DNA from: Streptomyces hoynatensis | GTDB lineage: Bacteria; Actinomycetota; Actinomycetes; Streptomycetales; Streptomycetaceae | DNA length: 64,000 bases | Reading direction: 5' to 3' | Assembly (NCBI RefSeq): GCF_003626535.1 | Contig: NZ_RBAL01000002.1 | Coordinates: forward strand, 372,001 to 436,000 | Shown here: piece after piece, positions 8,039 through 16,106 of the stretch | Numbering within the stretch: position 1 is the stretch's first letter | Layout of the letters: every line of letters starts with the position of its first letter | Notes under the pieces: model-generated | Databases searched by the model: none | What the model saw: the letters and a program-made list of their open reading frames with translations, nothing else | What the model was told of the DNA's origin: nothing | Program-made: the position numbers and the translations under genes

Positions 8039-8144
8039 AGGCCGCCGGGGGAGGCGGGAGCGGCTGCGCCGGGGGAGGCGGGATCGGCCGCGCCGGGGGC
8101 GGCCGGGCGGCCGGGCGGGCGGCCGGGCGTGACGTGGCTCACCC

Positions 8145-8175
8145 TTGACCTGGAGTCGGCTCCAGGTTGCAGGCT
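8145..8175 (+). promoter_or_regulatory. MerR-type promoter/operator with 19-bp spacer
   Basis: TTGACC (-35, 8145-8150) and CAGGCT (-10, 8170-8175) are 19 bp apart, the over-long spacing typical of MerR-activated promoters. The dyad ACCTGGAG/CTCCAGGT (8148-8155 and 8160-8167) has perfect 8-bp arms and fills the spacer. The -10 box ends 6 nt before the ATG, so the transcript should be leaderless. Confidence 0.85.
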
Positions 8176-8181
8176 TGAGCC

Positions 8182-8598
8182 ATGACCAGCGCACACGCCC
8201 TCCCCCGGCGGGAGCGGACGCTCACCATCGGCCAGGTCGCCGAGCGCACCGGGCTCTCGCCCGACACCCTGCGCTACTACGAGAAGGCGGGACTGATCCA
8301 GCGGATCGGCCGCACGGGGGGCAACCAGCGCCGGTACGCCGCGGCCGACCTGGTGTGGCTGGAGTTCCTGCTCCGGCTGCGCGAGACCGGCATGCCGATC
8401 GCCGACATGCAGCGCTACGCCGGGCTCAGGGCCGCCGGGGACGCGACCGTCGCCGACCGGCTGGCGCTGCTGCGCGCGCACCGGGCCGTGCTCGCCGACC
8501 GGATGCGCGCCCTGGAGCGCAACGCCCAGGCCCTCGACGAGAAGATCAGCCACTACGCACAGCTGCTCGCCCGGCAGCAGGAAACGGACCCCTCATGA
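8182..8598 (+). CDS. MerR-family transcriptional regulator
   Basis: 138 aa. The N-terminal winged helix reads TIGQVAERTGLSPDTLRYYE near residues 15-34, and a long dimerisation helix follows (RAHRAVLADRMRALERN). No Cys cluster is seen, so it is not a metal- or SoxR-type sensor. It likely binds the spacer dyad of its own promoter and activates itself and the overlapping CMD-family gene; the ligand is unknown. Confidence 0.9.
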   Translation: MTSAHALPRRERTLTIGQVAERTGLSPDTLRYYEKAGLIQRIGRTGGNQRRYAAADLVWLEFLLRLRETGMPIADMQRYAGLRAAGDATVADRLALLRAHRAVLADRMRALERNAQALDEKISHYAQLLARQQETDPS

Positions 8599-9209
8599 GC
8601 ACCACCCCCGCCACCGCCCGCACCGACGCCGACGCCGCCACTCCCGCGACGGGGCCCGCCACCTGGTCCGCCACCACCGAGGCCACCGCCACCACCGAGG
8701 CCGGCGGCCCCGCCGCCACCGCCGCCGGCGGCCCCGCCGCCACCGCCGCCGGCGCCCGCCGCGCGCGTTACGAGCGGGGCATGGCCGTCCTCTCCCGGGT
8801 CGACGGGGAGGCGGGCCGGCGGGTCGTGGACGCGCTCGCCGAGGTCTCGCCCGAGCTCGGCCACCAGATCGTGGCCTGGGCCTTCGGCGAGATCTACGAC
8901 CGTCCCGCGCTCGCCCCCCGCGAACGGCAGCTGGTCACCCTCGGCGCCCTCACGGCGCTCGGCGGCTGCGAACCGCAGCTCGACGTCCACGTCAACGCCG
9001 CCCTCAACGTGGGCCTCACCCCGGAGGAGATCGTCGAGGCACTGCTGCACTCCGCCGTCTACTGCGGCATACCGAGGGCGCTGAACGCCACCCTCGCCGC
9101 CAGGAAGGTCTTCGCCGAACGCGGCCTGCTGCCCGTGGCCCCGGCCGAGTCCGCCGAGCCCGCGGCGCCCGCCGAGTCCGCCGAGCCCGCGGCGCCCGCG
9201 GCGCGCTGA
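8595..9209 (+). CDS. carboxymuconolactone decarboxylase (CMD/AhpD-like) family protein
   Basis: 204 aa. The CMD core runs from about residue 65 to 175 (APRERQLVTLGALTALGG, then CEPQLDVHVNAALN and TPEEIVEALLHSAVY). A single Cys stands before the conserved His instead of the AhpD CxxC, so peroxide reduction is doubtful; a decarboxylase or redox chaperone role is possible. Both ends are low-complexity: an Ala/Thr N-terminus with two exact 24-bp repeats and a C-terminal PAESAEPAA duplication. The ATG overlaps the MerR stop (ATGA), so they form one operon. Confidence 0.85.
   Translation: MSTTPATARTDADAATPATGPATWSATTEATATTEAGGPAATAAGGPAATAAGARRARYERGMAVLSRVDGEAGRRVVDALAEVSPELGHQIVAWAFGEIYDRPALAPRERQLVTLGALTALGGCEPQLDVHVNAALNVGLTPEEIVEALLHSAVYCGIPRALNATLAARKVFAERGLLPVAPAESAEPAAPAESAEPAAPAAR
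8703..8750 (+). repeat. two exact 24-bp tandem repeats inside the CMD gene
   Basis: Units 8703-8726 and 8727-8750 are identical and encode GGPAATAA twice in the disordered N-terminal tail. They are in frame, so copy-number change would leave the enzyme domain intact. Confidence 0.8.
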
Positions 9210-9291
9210 CCCGCGCGCCGAGCCCGCCGCGCGCTGCACCACGCCGCCCCGCGTCCCGCCCGCGCCCCGCGTCCGCCCCCACGCCGAACCC

Positions 9292-9356
9292 GCCCTCCGC
9301 GCCGCCCCGCGCGCCGCCCCGCGCGCCGCCCGGCGCGCCGCCCGGCGCGCCGAACC
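9292..9356. repeat. GC-only tandem repeat in spacer
   Basis: Degenerate repeat of a roughly 14-16 bp unit near CGCGCCGCCCCG in the spacer between the CMD gene and the nucleotidyltransferase. No gene is supported here. Confidence 0.55.
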
Positions 9357-9408
9357 CGCCCGCGCCCCGAGCCCCCCGCGCGCCGGGGCCGCGTGGCACA
9401 CTCCCCGC

Positions 9409-10311
9409 ATGCCGCACCCCGACGCCCTGCGCCTGGCCCGCCGCTACCTCGCCACCGCCGACCGGCTGCTGCCCGGCCGGATCGGCGGCTTCTACCTGGT
9501 GGGCTCGGCCGCGCTCGGCGCGTGGCGCCCGGGCCGCAGCGACGTGGACTTCGTCGCCGTGACGGAGGGGGAGTTCGGCGATCCCGAGCTGCGGCGGCTG
9601 CGGCTGCTGCACCCGGTGGGCAACGCCACGGCCGTGGCGCGGGCGGTGCTGCGGGCCAGGCCGGGCGTCCCCGGCACGATGAACGGCGCCTTCGTCCCCG
9701 CCGCCGAACTCGGCAGGCCCGTCACCGAGATCCGCCCGATCGCCTCGCACACGGGGCACTCCTTCCGCCGCGGCGCCGCCTTCGACGTGAACCCGGTGAT
9801 GTGGCAGGTGCTGCGGGAGCGGGGCGTGGCGCTGCGCGGCCCCGAGCCTGCGGCCCTCGGCCTCGACCCGGAGCCGGGGCGGCTGCGGGAGTGGAACCTC
9901 GGCAACCTGCGCGGCTACTGGCGCCGTTGGGGCGAGTGGGCGCTCATGTACGGACTCCCGGGCGAACGGGCGGGCGAGCGCGCGGGCGCCTTGGCGGGCC
10001 GCAGGGGCCGGGGGCCGCGGCTCCCGGCCCGCCTCCTGGCCGGCCACGCCACGGTCTGGGGCACCCTGGGGCCGCCCCGCCTGCACCACACCCTCGCCAC
10101 CGGCGAGGTGATCTCCAAGGAGGCGGCGGGGGAGTACGCCCTCGGCGCCCTCCCCGGCCGCTGGCACCCGCTGATCCGCCTCGCGCTGGCCCGGCGCCGC
10201 GGCGAGCCGGAACCGGCCGGGCTCGGGCCTGAACTCGCCGACCCGGCCCGGCGCATCCGGCACACCGGCGCGTTCGTCCTGGAGGTGATCGCCGACGCGG
10301 AACGCCGCTGA
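9409..10311 (+). CDS. nucleotidyltransferase-domain protein (DUF4111-like)
   Basis: 300 aa. The polymerase-beta type nucleotidyltransferase motif is clear: VGSAALGAWRPGRSDVDFV around residues 29-47 with the DxD metal pair. The rest is helical and resembles the aminoglycoside adenylyltransferase C-terminal domain. It may adenylylate a small molecule or be a resistance-enzyme relative; the substrate is unknown. A CACACT box lies 8 nt before the ATG, so a leaderless transcript is possible. Confidence 0.8.
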   Translation: MPHPDALRLARRYLATADRLLPGRIGGFYLVGSAALGAWRPGRSDVDFVAVTEGEFGDPELRRLRLLHPVGNATAVARAVLRARPGVPGTMNGAFVPAAELGRPVTEIRPIASHTGHSFRRGAAFDVNPVMWQVLRERGVALRGPEPAALGLDPEPGRLREWNLGNLRGYWRRWGEWALMYGLPGERAGERAGALAGRRGRGPRLPARLLAGHATVWGTLGPPRLHHTLATGEVISKEAAGEYALGALPGRWHPLIRLALARRRGEPEPAGLGPELADPARRIRHTGAFVLEVIADAERR

Positions 10312-10379
10312 GCCGCCCGCCCCGGCCCGGGAAGGCGCGTGCCCCGGGCGCGTGCCCCGGGCGCGCGCGCCCGGGGGCG

Positions 10380-10760
10380 TCAGCCCAGGACCGTCAGCAG
10401 GCGGTCCGCGAACTCGGCCGGGTGTTCCGCCGCGCCGACGTGGCCGCCGGGGAACTCCGCCGGCTCCGGGCCCAGACGTTCCGCGAGCGCGGCGATCGGG
10501 CCGTACCGCGGGACCTGCGCGCGCGAGTCGTGCCCCGCCGCGGGGACCAGCTTGCCGGCCAGGGGCCGCAGCGCGGCGAGGCCGGGCATGGCGGAGGCGA
10601 AGGGGTACAGCACGTGCCCGGGAACAGCGGCATGTTGGCGTGCCTGCGCGGGATCCCCTCCACGATGGCCCGGCGGTTCGCCCGCGCCGCCCTCCCCGCC
10701 CCCGAGGCCCGCGGCGAACCTGGCCGTCGCCGCCAGGCTCTGGCTTTCGCTGTCCAGTGC
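10380..10760 (-). pseudogene. decayed alpha/beta hydrolase remnant
   Basis: The minus-strand frame ending at 10380 gives a hydrolase-like C-terminus: a LVPAAGHDSRAQ strand, PIAALAERLG, and EFPGGHVGAAEHPAEFADRL with the catalytic-His-type GGH. Upstream, similarity fades into a low-complexity stretch without nucleophile elbow or start codon, and the next segment (FLRH-like) is only seen by changing frame. I infer a frameshifted, 5'-truncated relic. Confidence 0.5.
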
Positions 10761-10891
10761 GGTGGGGCCGCGCGGGGCGGCCGAGGCGGGGGGTGTGTCG
10801 GGGGCCGCAGGGGCTTCGCCCTGACAGTGGTTCGAACTGCGGTTAGGCTTGCGGGAGTTGATCGACAAGTCGCGTGGTGGAGTGGAGTGGC

Positions 10892-11722
10892 GTGGTGGGC
10901 AGCAAAGACGACGACTCCTGGGCCGGTTCCTCCGGGATCGACCTGCGGACGGATCAGCCGCACTCGGCGCGGATGTACGACTACCTGCTGGGCGGCAAGG
11001 ACCACTACACGGTCGACGGCGAGGCGGCCGAGAAGGCCCTCGGCTCCTTCCCCATGCTGCGGATCGCGGCCAGGGAGAACCGCAAGTTCCTCGGGCGCGC
11101 GGTGCGTTACCTGGTGGAGGAGATCGGCATCCGCCAGTTCCTCGACCTCGGTTCCGGCCTGCCCACGGCGGAGAACGTCCACCAGGTCGCCCAGCGCAGC
11201 GACCCCGGCGCCCGCGTCGTCTACGTGGACAACGACCCCATCGTCCTGGTCCACGGCTCGGCGCTGCTGGCCACCGACGAGCGCACCGCGGTCGTGCAGG
11301 GCGACATCCGCGACCCCGGGGCCGTGCTCGCCCACCCCAAGACCCGCGAGCTGATCGACTTCTCGGAGCCCGTCGGCGTCCTGGCGGTGGCCGTGCTGCA
11401 CTTCGTCGGCGACGAGGAGGACCCGGCCGGGATCGTGCGCACGCTGCGCGAGGCCGTCCCCGCGGGGAGTCACTTCATCCTCTCGCACGCCACCGCGGAC
11501 ATCGCGCCCGAGGCCGCGATGGGCGTCCAGCGCGCCTACCGCTCCCAGGGCGTGCCGCTGACGCTGCGCACCCGCGCGCAGTTCTCCGCCTTCTTCGCGG
11601 GGCTCGAACTCGTCGAGCCGGGCGTGCAGGTCGTCTCCGACTGGCGGGCCACCGAGCCCGAGTCGGAACGCCCCTCGCACGCCGACGTCTCCTGGTACGG
11701 GGGCATCGGCCGCCTCGCGTAG
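10892..11722 (+). CDS. SAM-dependent methyltransferase, DUF574 (Methyltransf_19) family
   Basis: 276 aa. The family hallmark HSARMYDYLLGGKDHY occurs near residue 27, followed by FLDLGSGLPTAENVHQ (SAM motif) and YVDNDPIVLVH. The family is strongly expanded in Streptomyces and often lies near regulators; its substrates are mostly unknown. Tandem GTGs at 10892 and 10895 follow GGAG at 10884-10887; an earlier in-frame GTG at 10874 lacks a ribosome binding site. It seems monocistronic. Confidence 0.88.
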   Translation: MVGSKDDDSWAGSSGIDLRTDQPHSARMYDYLLGGKDHYTVDGEAAEKALGSFPMLRIAARENRKFLGRAVRYLVEEIGIRQFLDLGSGLPTAENVHQVAQRSDPGARVVYVDNDPIVLVHGSALLATDERTAVVQGDIRDPGAVLAHPKTRELIDFSEPVGVLAVAVLHFVGDEEDPAGIVRTLREAVPAGSHFILSHATADIAPEAAMGVQRAYRSQGVPLTLRTRAQFSAFFAGLELVEPGVQVVSDWRATEPESERPSHADVSWYGGIGRLA

Positions 11723-12001
11723 CGGCGGCCGGGGGAGCGGGGGCGCGGGGCCGCGGGCGCCGGCGCGCTCCGGCGGGCGCTGGGCCCGTTACGCGCCCCG
11801 CCGCGTCCTCACGCATCCCGTACGCGCCCGGTGCGCGTCCTTGTCACCCATGCCGTACGCGCCCGGCGCGCGTCTCCCCGTGCGCGGGTCGCCGCGCGCC
11901 CGCGCCCGCCCCGGGAGTCGTCCCCGGCGGCGGGCACTGTGACGACCGTCACCGGCGCCGCCGCCGCATTCCACGGCGGGTGAGGCTCGGGCCCACGTTA
12001 C
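11723..12001. other. intergenic region without a supported gene
   Basis: After the methyltransferase stop there is GC-rich sequence containing two imperfect ~45-bp repeats, each with GTACGCGCCCGG (near 11820 and 11858). No ORF has a ribosome binding site or family similarity. The right edge carries a TACTAT -10 box (11999-12004) for the PadR operon. Confidence 0.6.
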
Positions 12002-12017
12002 TATTCCACTCGGAATA
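12002..12017. promoter_or_regulatory. palindrome TATTCC-ACTC-GGAATA, probable PadR operator
   Basis: Perfect 6-bp arms at 12002-12007 and 12012-12017 overlap the TACTAT -10 box at 11999-12004. This is the place expected for autorepression of the padR-exporter operon. It stands out because it is AT-rich within a very GC-rich spacer. Confidence 0.7.
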
Positions 12018-12042
12018 ATTCGTTCGGGCTGATGCTGATCCC

Positions 12043-12056
12043 AGGAGTTCCCCATT
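12043..12056 (+). promoter_or_regulatory. strong ribosome binding site in front of an ATT start codon
   Basis: AGGAG at 12043-12047 is followed after 6 nt by ATT (12054-12056), in frame with PadR. The nearest in-frame upstream codon that matters is a TGA at 12036. No ATG, GTG or TTG occurs between that stop and GTG 12099, which would remove the first helix of the winged-helix domain. Confidence 0.65.
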
Positions 12057-12629
12057 CACAGCCACACGTCCCTCTGCGTCGCCTGCCTGGCCCTCCTCGT
12101 GGAGCGTCCGATGCACCCCTACGAGCTGTACTCCTTGCTCAAGGAGCGGCGCGAGGACAGCATCGTCAAGGTCAACCCCGGCTCGCTCTACCGCACCGTC
12201 GAACGGCTCGCCGCCGACGGCCTGGCGGAGCCCGTGGGCACCGAACGCTCGGGCAACCGCCCCGAGCGGACGACCTACGCGATCACCGAGGCGGGCCGGG
12301 AGGCGCTGCAGGAGGCCGTCAGCACGATGCTCGGGGCGCCGGTCAACGAGTACCCGCAATTCCCCGTGGCGCTCAGCGAGGCGCACAACCTGCCGTTGGC
12401 GCAGGTCCTGCGGCACCTCGCGTGCCGGGCGGAACAGCTGGCCGCGCAGATCGAGACGAAGGACGAACTGCTCGCGGCGGTCAGGTCCAGGGACGTTCCC
12501 GAGGCCTACTGGTTCGCCGTGGACTACCTGCGCACCGTGCAGGCCGCGGAACTCGACTGGATTCGCACCCTCATCACCCGACTTGAGAGCAAGGAGATTC
12601 CGTGGCCCTCGGAGACCACAAACCCGTAA
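12054..12629 (+). CDS. PadR-family transcriptional regulator (apparent ATT start)
   Basis: 191 aa if begun at ATT 12054. The N-terminal segment CVACLALLVERPMHPYEL is the first helix and wing-helix entry of PadR proteins, NPGSLYRTVERL is the recognition helix, and a C-terminal dimer domain (AQIETKDELLAAV) follows. A start at GTG 12099 would lose the first 15 residues, including helix 1. The gene overlaps the DHA2 exporter by 28 bp. It is expected to repress the operon through the palindrome at 12002-12017 until a drug ligand binds. Confidence 0.85.
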   Translation: MHSHTSLCVACLALLVERPMHPYELYSLLKERREDSIVKVNPGSLYRTVERLAADGLAEPVGTERSGNRPERTTYAITEAGREALQEAVSTMLGAPVNEYPQFPVALSEAHNLPLAQVLRHLACRAEQLAAQIETKDELLAAVRSRDVPEAYWFAVDYLRTVQAAELDWIRTLITRLESKEIPWPSETTNP

Positions 12630-14128
12630 GTCCCTGGCCGGCGCTGTGGGCGCTGGTACTGGGCTTCTTCATGATCCTTGTCGACTCGACCATCGTCTCG
12701 GTCGCCATGCCCGCGATCATGGAAGGTCTCGACGCGGACGTCAACGCCGTCGTCTGGGTGACCAGCGCCTACCTGCTCGCCTACGCCGTGCCGCTGCTGG
12801 TCACCGGCCGGCTCGGCGACCGCTTCGGCCCCAAGAACCTCTACCTGGGCGGCCTGGCCCTCTTCACCCTCGCCTCGCTGTGGTGCGGCCTCACCGGCAG
12901 CATCGAGCAGCTGATCACCGCCCGCGTCTTCCAGGGCCTCGGCGCCGCGCTGATGACGCCGCAGACCATGGCCGTCATCACCCGCACCTTCCCGGCCGAC
13001 CAGCGCGGCCGGGCGATGAGCCTGTGGGGCGCCGTCGCCGGCATCGCCACCCTGGTCGGCCCGATCCTGGGCGGCACCCTCGTCGACACCCTCGGCTGGG
13101 AGTGGATCTTCTTCATCAACGTGCCGGTCGGCATCGTCGGCTTCGTGCTCGCCGCGCGGCTGGTGCCCGTCCTGGAGACCCACCCGCACCGCTTCGACCT
13201 CCTCGGCGTCGTCCTCAGCGGCGTCGGCATGTTCCTGCTGGTCTTCGGCATCCAGGAGGGCCAGACCTACGACTGGGGCACCATCAACGGCCCCATCTCC
13301 GTCTGGGGCCTGATCATCGCGGGCGTCGTGGTGCTCGCCGGGTTCCTGTACTGGCAGGCCCGCAACACGGGCGAGCCGCTGATCCCGCTCAGCCTGTTCC
13401 GGGACCGCAACTTCAGCCTGGCCAACGTGGCCATCACCACCGTCGGCTTCTCGATCACCGCCATGGCCTTCCCGCTGATGCTGTGGGCCCAGCTGGTGCG
13501 CGGCTACAGCCCGACCCAGTCGGCGCTGCTGCTGGTGCCGATGGCGCTGATATCCGGCGGCCTCGCGCCCTGGGTCGGCACGCTCACCGACCGCCTGCAC
13601 CCGCGGCGGCTGACCGGCATCGGCCTGGCCGCCTTCCCTGCCTCCCTGCTGTGGCTGAGCCTGGTGGCCAACCCCGACACCCCGGTCTGGCAGGTCCTGC
13701 TGCCGATCGCGCTGCTCGGCGTGGCCAACGCCTTCATGTGGGCGCCGCTGGGCACCACCGCCACCCGCAACCTGCCGATGCACCAGGCGGGCGCGGGCGC
13801 CGGCATCTACAACACCACCCGGCAGATCGGCGCCGTCCTCGGCAGCGCGAGCATCTCGGCGCTGATGGAGAACCGGCTGGCCGCCCAGCTGCCCAGCGGC
13901 GGCGACGCGGGCGGCTTCTCCGGGGAGCCCATGGCGGGCGGCAGCGAGCGACTGCCCGACTTCCTGCAGGGCCCGTTCAGCGACGCGATGTCGCAGTCGA
14001 TGCTGCTGCCCGCGGCCGTGCTGCTCATCGGGCTCGCCGCGGTGCTGTGCTTCACCGCCCCCTCCCCGCGCGGCGCCCGTCCGGCCGCCCCGCAGGACCG
14101 GGAGCCGGCCGCCGCACAGCGGAAGTGA
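12602..14128 (+). CDS. DHA2-family (14-TM) MFS drug exporter
   Basis: 508 aa with 14 predicted membrane helices. MFS motif A (GRLGDRFGPKNLY) lies after TM2 and the opening VDSTIVSVAMP is the DHA2 D1 motif. AAGGAG at 12590-12595 lies 6 nt before the GTG. It is translationally coupled to padR, so it is probably a PadR-controlled multidrug or natural-product exporter of the EmrB/QacA group. Confidence 0.92.
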   Translation: MALGDHKPVSPWPALWALVLGFFMILVDSTIVSVAMPAIMEGLDADVNAVVWVTSAYLLAYAVPLLVTGRLGDRFGPKNLYLGGLALFTLASLWCGLTGSIEQLITARVFQGLGAALMTPQTMAVITRTFPADQRGRAMSLWGAVAGIATLVGPILGGTLVDTLGWEWIFFINVPVGIVGFVLAARLVPVLETHPHRFDLLGVVLSGVGMFLLVFGIQEGQTYDWGTINGPISVWGLIIAGVVVLAGFLYWQARNTGEPLIPLSLFRDRNFSLANVAITTVGFSITAMAFPLMLWAQLVRGYSPTQSALLLVPMALISGGLAPWVGTLTDRLHPRRLTGIGLAAFPASLLWLSLVANPDTPVWQVLLPIALLGVANAFMWAPLGTTATRNLPMHQAGAGAGIYNTTRQIGAVLGSASISALMENRLAAQLPSGGDAGGFSGEPMAGGSERLPDFLQGPFSDAMSQSMLLPAAVLLIGLAAVLCFTAPSPRGARPAAPQDREPAAAQRK

Positions 14129-14233
14129 GGAACGGCCCGCCGCATCGCGGGGGGCCGGGAAGCGCGTGAGAGACGCGCGAGGACAGCGCGTGGCAGACGC
14201 GTGAGGGATGCTGCGGGCTCGCGTGCCCGGCGG

Positions 14234-14866
14234 TCACGCCACCGGCGCGGGGGCCCGACGCAGCAGCCGCACCGCGAAGACGCCCGCGGCCAGCAGGGCG
14301 AGCAGGGAGAGCCCCGTGCTGAACCAGCTCGCGCCGAGCAGCTGGCCCCCGAGGTAGCCCACGCCCACGCTGTAGCCGGTCCACACCACGGCCGCGAGCG
14401 CCGACCAGGGCAGGAACTCGCGCTTGCGGCGGCGGGTGACCCCGGCGCCGAGGCTGACCACGGCGCGCCCCGCGGGCGCGAATCTCGCCAGCACCACGAG
14501 CGGGCCGCCGCCCCGCGTCAGCGCCAGGTCAAGGCGCTGCGCCGCGGCGGACAGCCGCCGGGAGCGCACGATGGAGTCGCCGAAGCGGCGGCCGCCGTGC
14601 AGGGCGGCGGAGTAGGCGAGCATGTCGCCGACGATGGAGGCCGTGGTGGCGCACACCACCAGCAGGAACAGCTGCGGCAGGTGGGGATTCGGGCTCGGCG
14701 CGGGCAGCCCCGCGACGTCCGCGGCGGTGCCGGCCGCGGCGGTGGCCGCGGTCACCACCAGGGCGCCGCTCGGCAGCAGGGGGACGAAAACGTCGAGCAG
14801 AATGGACACCGCGACGATCACGTAGATCCAGGGGGCGTAAAGAAGCGTCCCCAAGGTGTCCTGCAC
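14234..14866 (-). CDS. DedA-family membrane protein
   Basis: 210 aa with five to six membrane segments. The conserved DedA features are visible: VPLLPSG in the first re-entrant region, a GD..AY segment (IVGDMLAYSAALHGGRRFG) and the FAPAGRAVVSLGAG region. DedA proteins are implicated in lipid-carrier (undecaprenyl phosphate) flipping and proton-motive-force maintenance. GTG 14866 was chosen because it directly precedes the first conserved segment and has GGGGAAG upstream; longer starts add a non-membrane tail. Confidence 0.85.
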   Translation of the reverse strand: MQDTLGTLLYAPWIYVIVAVSILLDVFVPLLPSGALVVTAATAAAGTAADVAGLPAPSPNPHLPQLFLLVVCATTASIVGDMLAYSAALHGGRRFGDSIVRSRRLSAAAQRLDLALTRGGGPLVVLARFAPAGRAVVSLGAGVTRRRKREFLPWSALAAVVWTGYSVGVGYLGGQLLGASWFSTGLSLLALLAAGVFAVRLLRRAPAPVA

Positions 14867-15127
14867 TGTCTTCCCCGTTCCCCTGCCGGCCCTTGCCGGG
14901 CGCTTCCGCGGCGGCGCCCGTTCGCGTGTCCGCAAGAGACGCGCGGTTGACTGTCCTGGTTCCGCCGTAAAGCGTACGCCCGGGCCCTTGAGCCCATGCA
15001 CGCGGGTGCCTGTGGCGGACGTCTCAAAGGCGGCCACGCGCCGCCCTCCGGCGCCTGCTGCCACGTGCCGGCGAGGTGCCGACCGGAGCAGTATGCGCCG
15101 GGCCGCGGGCGGACGGGAGGGGCCCTT

Positions 15128-15145
15128 GGTACCGTCGACGGTACC
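15128..15145. promoter_or_regulatory. perfect 18-bp palindrome GGTACCGTCGACGGTACC
   Basis: A fully self-complementary 18-mer lies in the 553-bp spacer between the DedA gene (divergent) and the UPF0016 gene. It is 57 bp upstream of the -10 box of the riboswitch transcript. Nothing else is seen in 14867-15127. It is most likely an operator for a dimeric regulator, and could serve either divergent gene. Confidence 0.65.
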
Positions 15146-15201
15146 CGAGTCATCCCCACGGCGTAATCCGCTCGGCCGATCGGGCCGGGGCGGGCCTCCT
15201 G

Positions 15202-15336
15202 TAGAGTGACCGGGACTGAAGGGGAGTAGCCCCCGCCGGACCGTCGACATACTGGCCGGCCGCCTCGGGCGGCGGGCCCGGCGCCCGGAGCGGACGCCGC
15301 GCGCGTCCGCCGGCGAGACCTTCGGCCGCAGTGTTG
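15202..15336 (+). promoter_or_regulatory. yybP-ykoY manganese riboswitch with promoter
   Basis: The conserved aptamer strings are all present and in order: AAGGGGAGTAGC (15219-15230), GTCGACATACTGG (15243-15255) and GGCGAGACCTTCGG (15312-15325). Variable GC hairpins lie between them. A TAGAGT -10 box at 15202-15207 precedes the aptamer. Known members bind Mn2+ and turn on exporters, which fits the downstream UPF0016 gene. Confidence 0.9.
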
Positions 15337-15420
15337 TTGAGCGCTGCCGTGCCGAGGTTTCGCGATCCTTGTGAACTCCCCGGGCGGTGGCCCGAGTTGA
15401 GGGACCCACGAGGGATCAGC

Positions 15421-16014
15421 GTGTTCAGTATCAGCGTCGCCGCCGTCGTCTTCGGCGTCATCTTCCTGGCCGAACTCCCCGACAAGACCGCGCTGGCCGG
15501 TCTCGTCCTCGGCACCCGCTACCGCGCGAGTTACGTCTTCGCCGGGGTGGCCGCGGCCTTCGTGCTGCACGTGGCGCTCGCGGTGGCCGCGGGCAGCGTG
15601 CTCACCCTGCTGCCGCGGCGGCCCCTGCAGGCCGTGGTCGCCGTGCTCTTCCTGGCCGGGGCCGTGCTGTTGTTCCGGGAGGCGCGCAAGAGCGAGGAGG
15701 AGGGCGAGGAAGAGGTGAAGGCGCCCGCCGACCCGTCGTTCTGGCGGGTGGCGGGCAGCGGCTTCATGCTCATCCTCGTCGCCGAGTTCGGCGACATCAC
15801 CCAGATCATGACCGCCAACCTGGCCGCCCGCTACGAGGACCCGGTGTCCGTCGCCATCGGCGCCGTCCTCGCGCTGTGGGCGGTGGCGGGCCTGGGCATC
15901 GCGGGCGGGCGCGCCCTCATGCGGCGCGTCCCGCTGCGCCTGATCACGCGGGTGGCCGCGGTGGTGATGCTGGCCCTGGCCGGGTTCAGCACCTACGAGG
16001 CGATCGCGGGCTGA
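15421..16014 (+). CDS. UPF0016 (TMEM165/Gdt1/MneA-like) manganese exporter
   Basis: 197 aa with six membrane helices in two homologous halves. The two signature acidic motifs are AELPDKTALAGL in TM1 and AEFGDITQI in the second half (ExGD and its ExPD variant), joined by an acidic cytosolic loop (EEEGEEEVK). The family exports Mn2+ or exchanges Ca2+/Mn2+ for protons. The upstream yybP-ykoY element makes Mn2+ export the likely role. The start is GTG 15421, 85 bp after the aptamer. Confidence 0.92.
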   Translation: MFSISVAAVVFGVIFLAELPDKTALAGLVLGTRYRASYVFAGVAAAFVLHVALAVAAGSVLTLLPRRPLQAVVAVLFLAGAVLLFREARKSEEEGEEEVKAPADPSFWRVAGSGFMLILVAEFGDITQIMTANLAARYEDPVSVAIGAVLALWAVAGLGIAGGRALMRRVPLRLITRVAAVVMLALAGFSTYEAIAG

Positions 16015-16106
16015 GCGCGCGGCCCGCCGGGGCGGGCCGGGGCGGGCCGGGAGGCGTGCCGGGCCGGGGCGGGCCGGGACCCCGGGGCGGGGCCCGGCGC
16101 CCCTGG

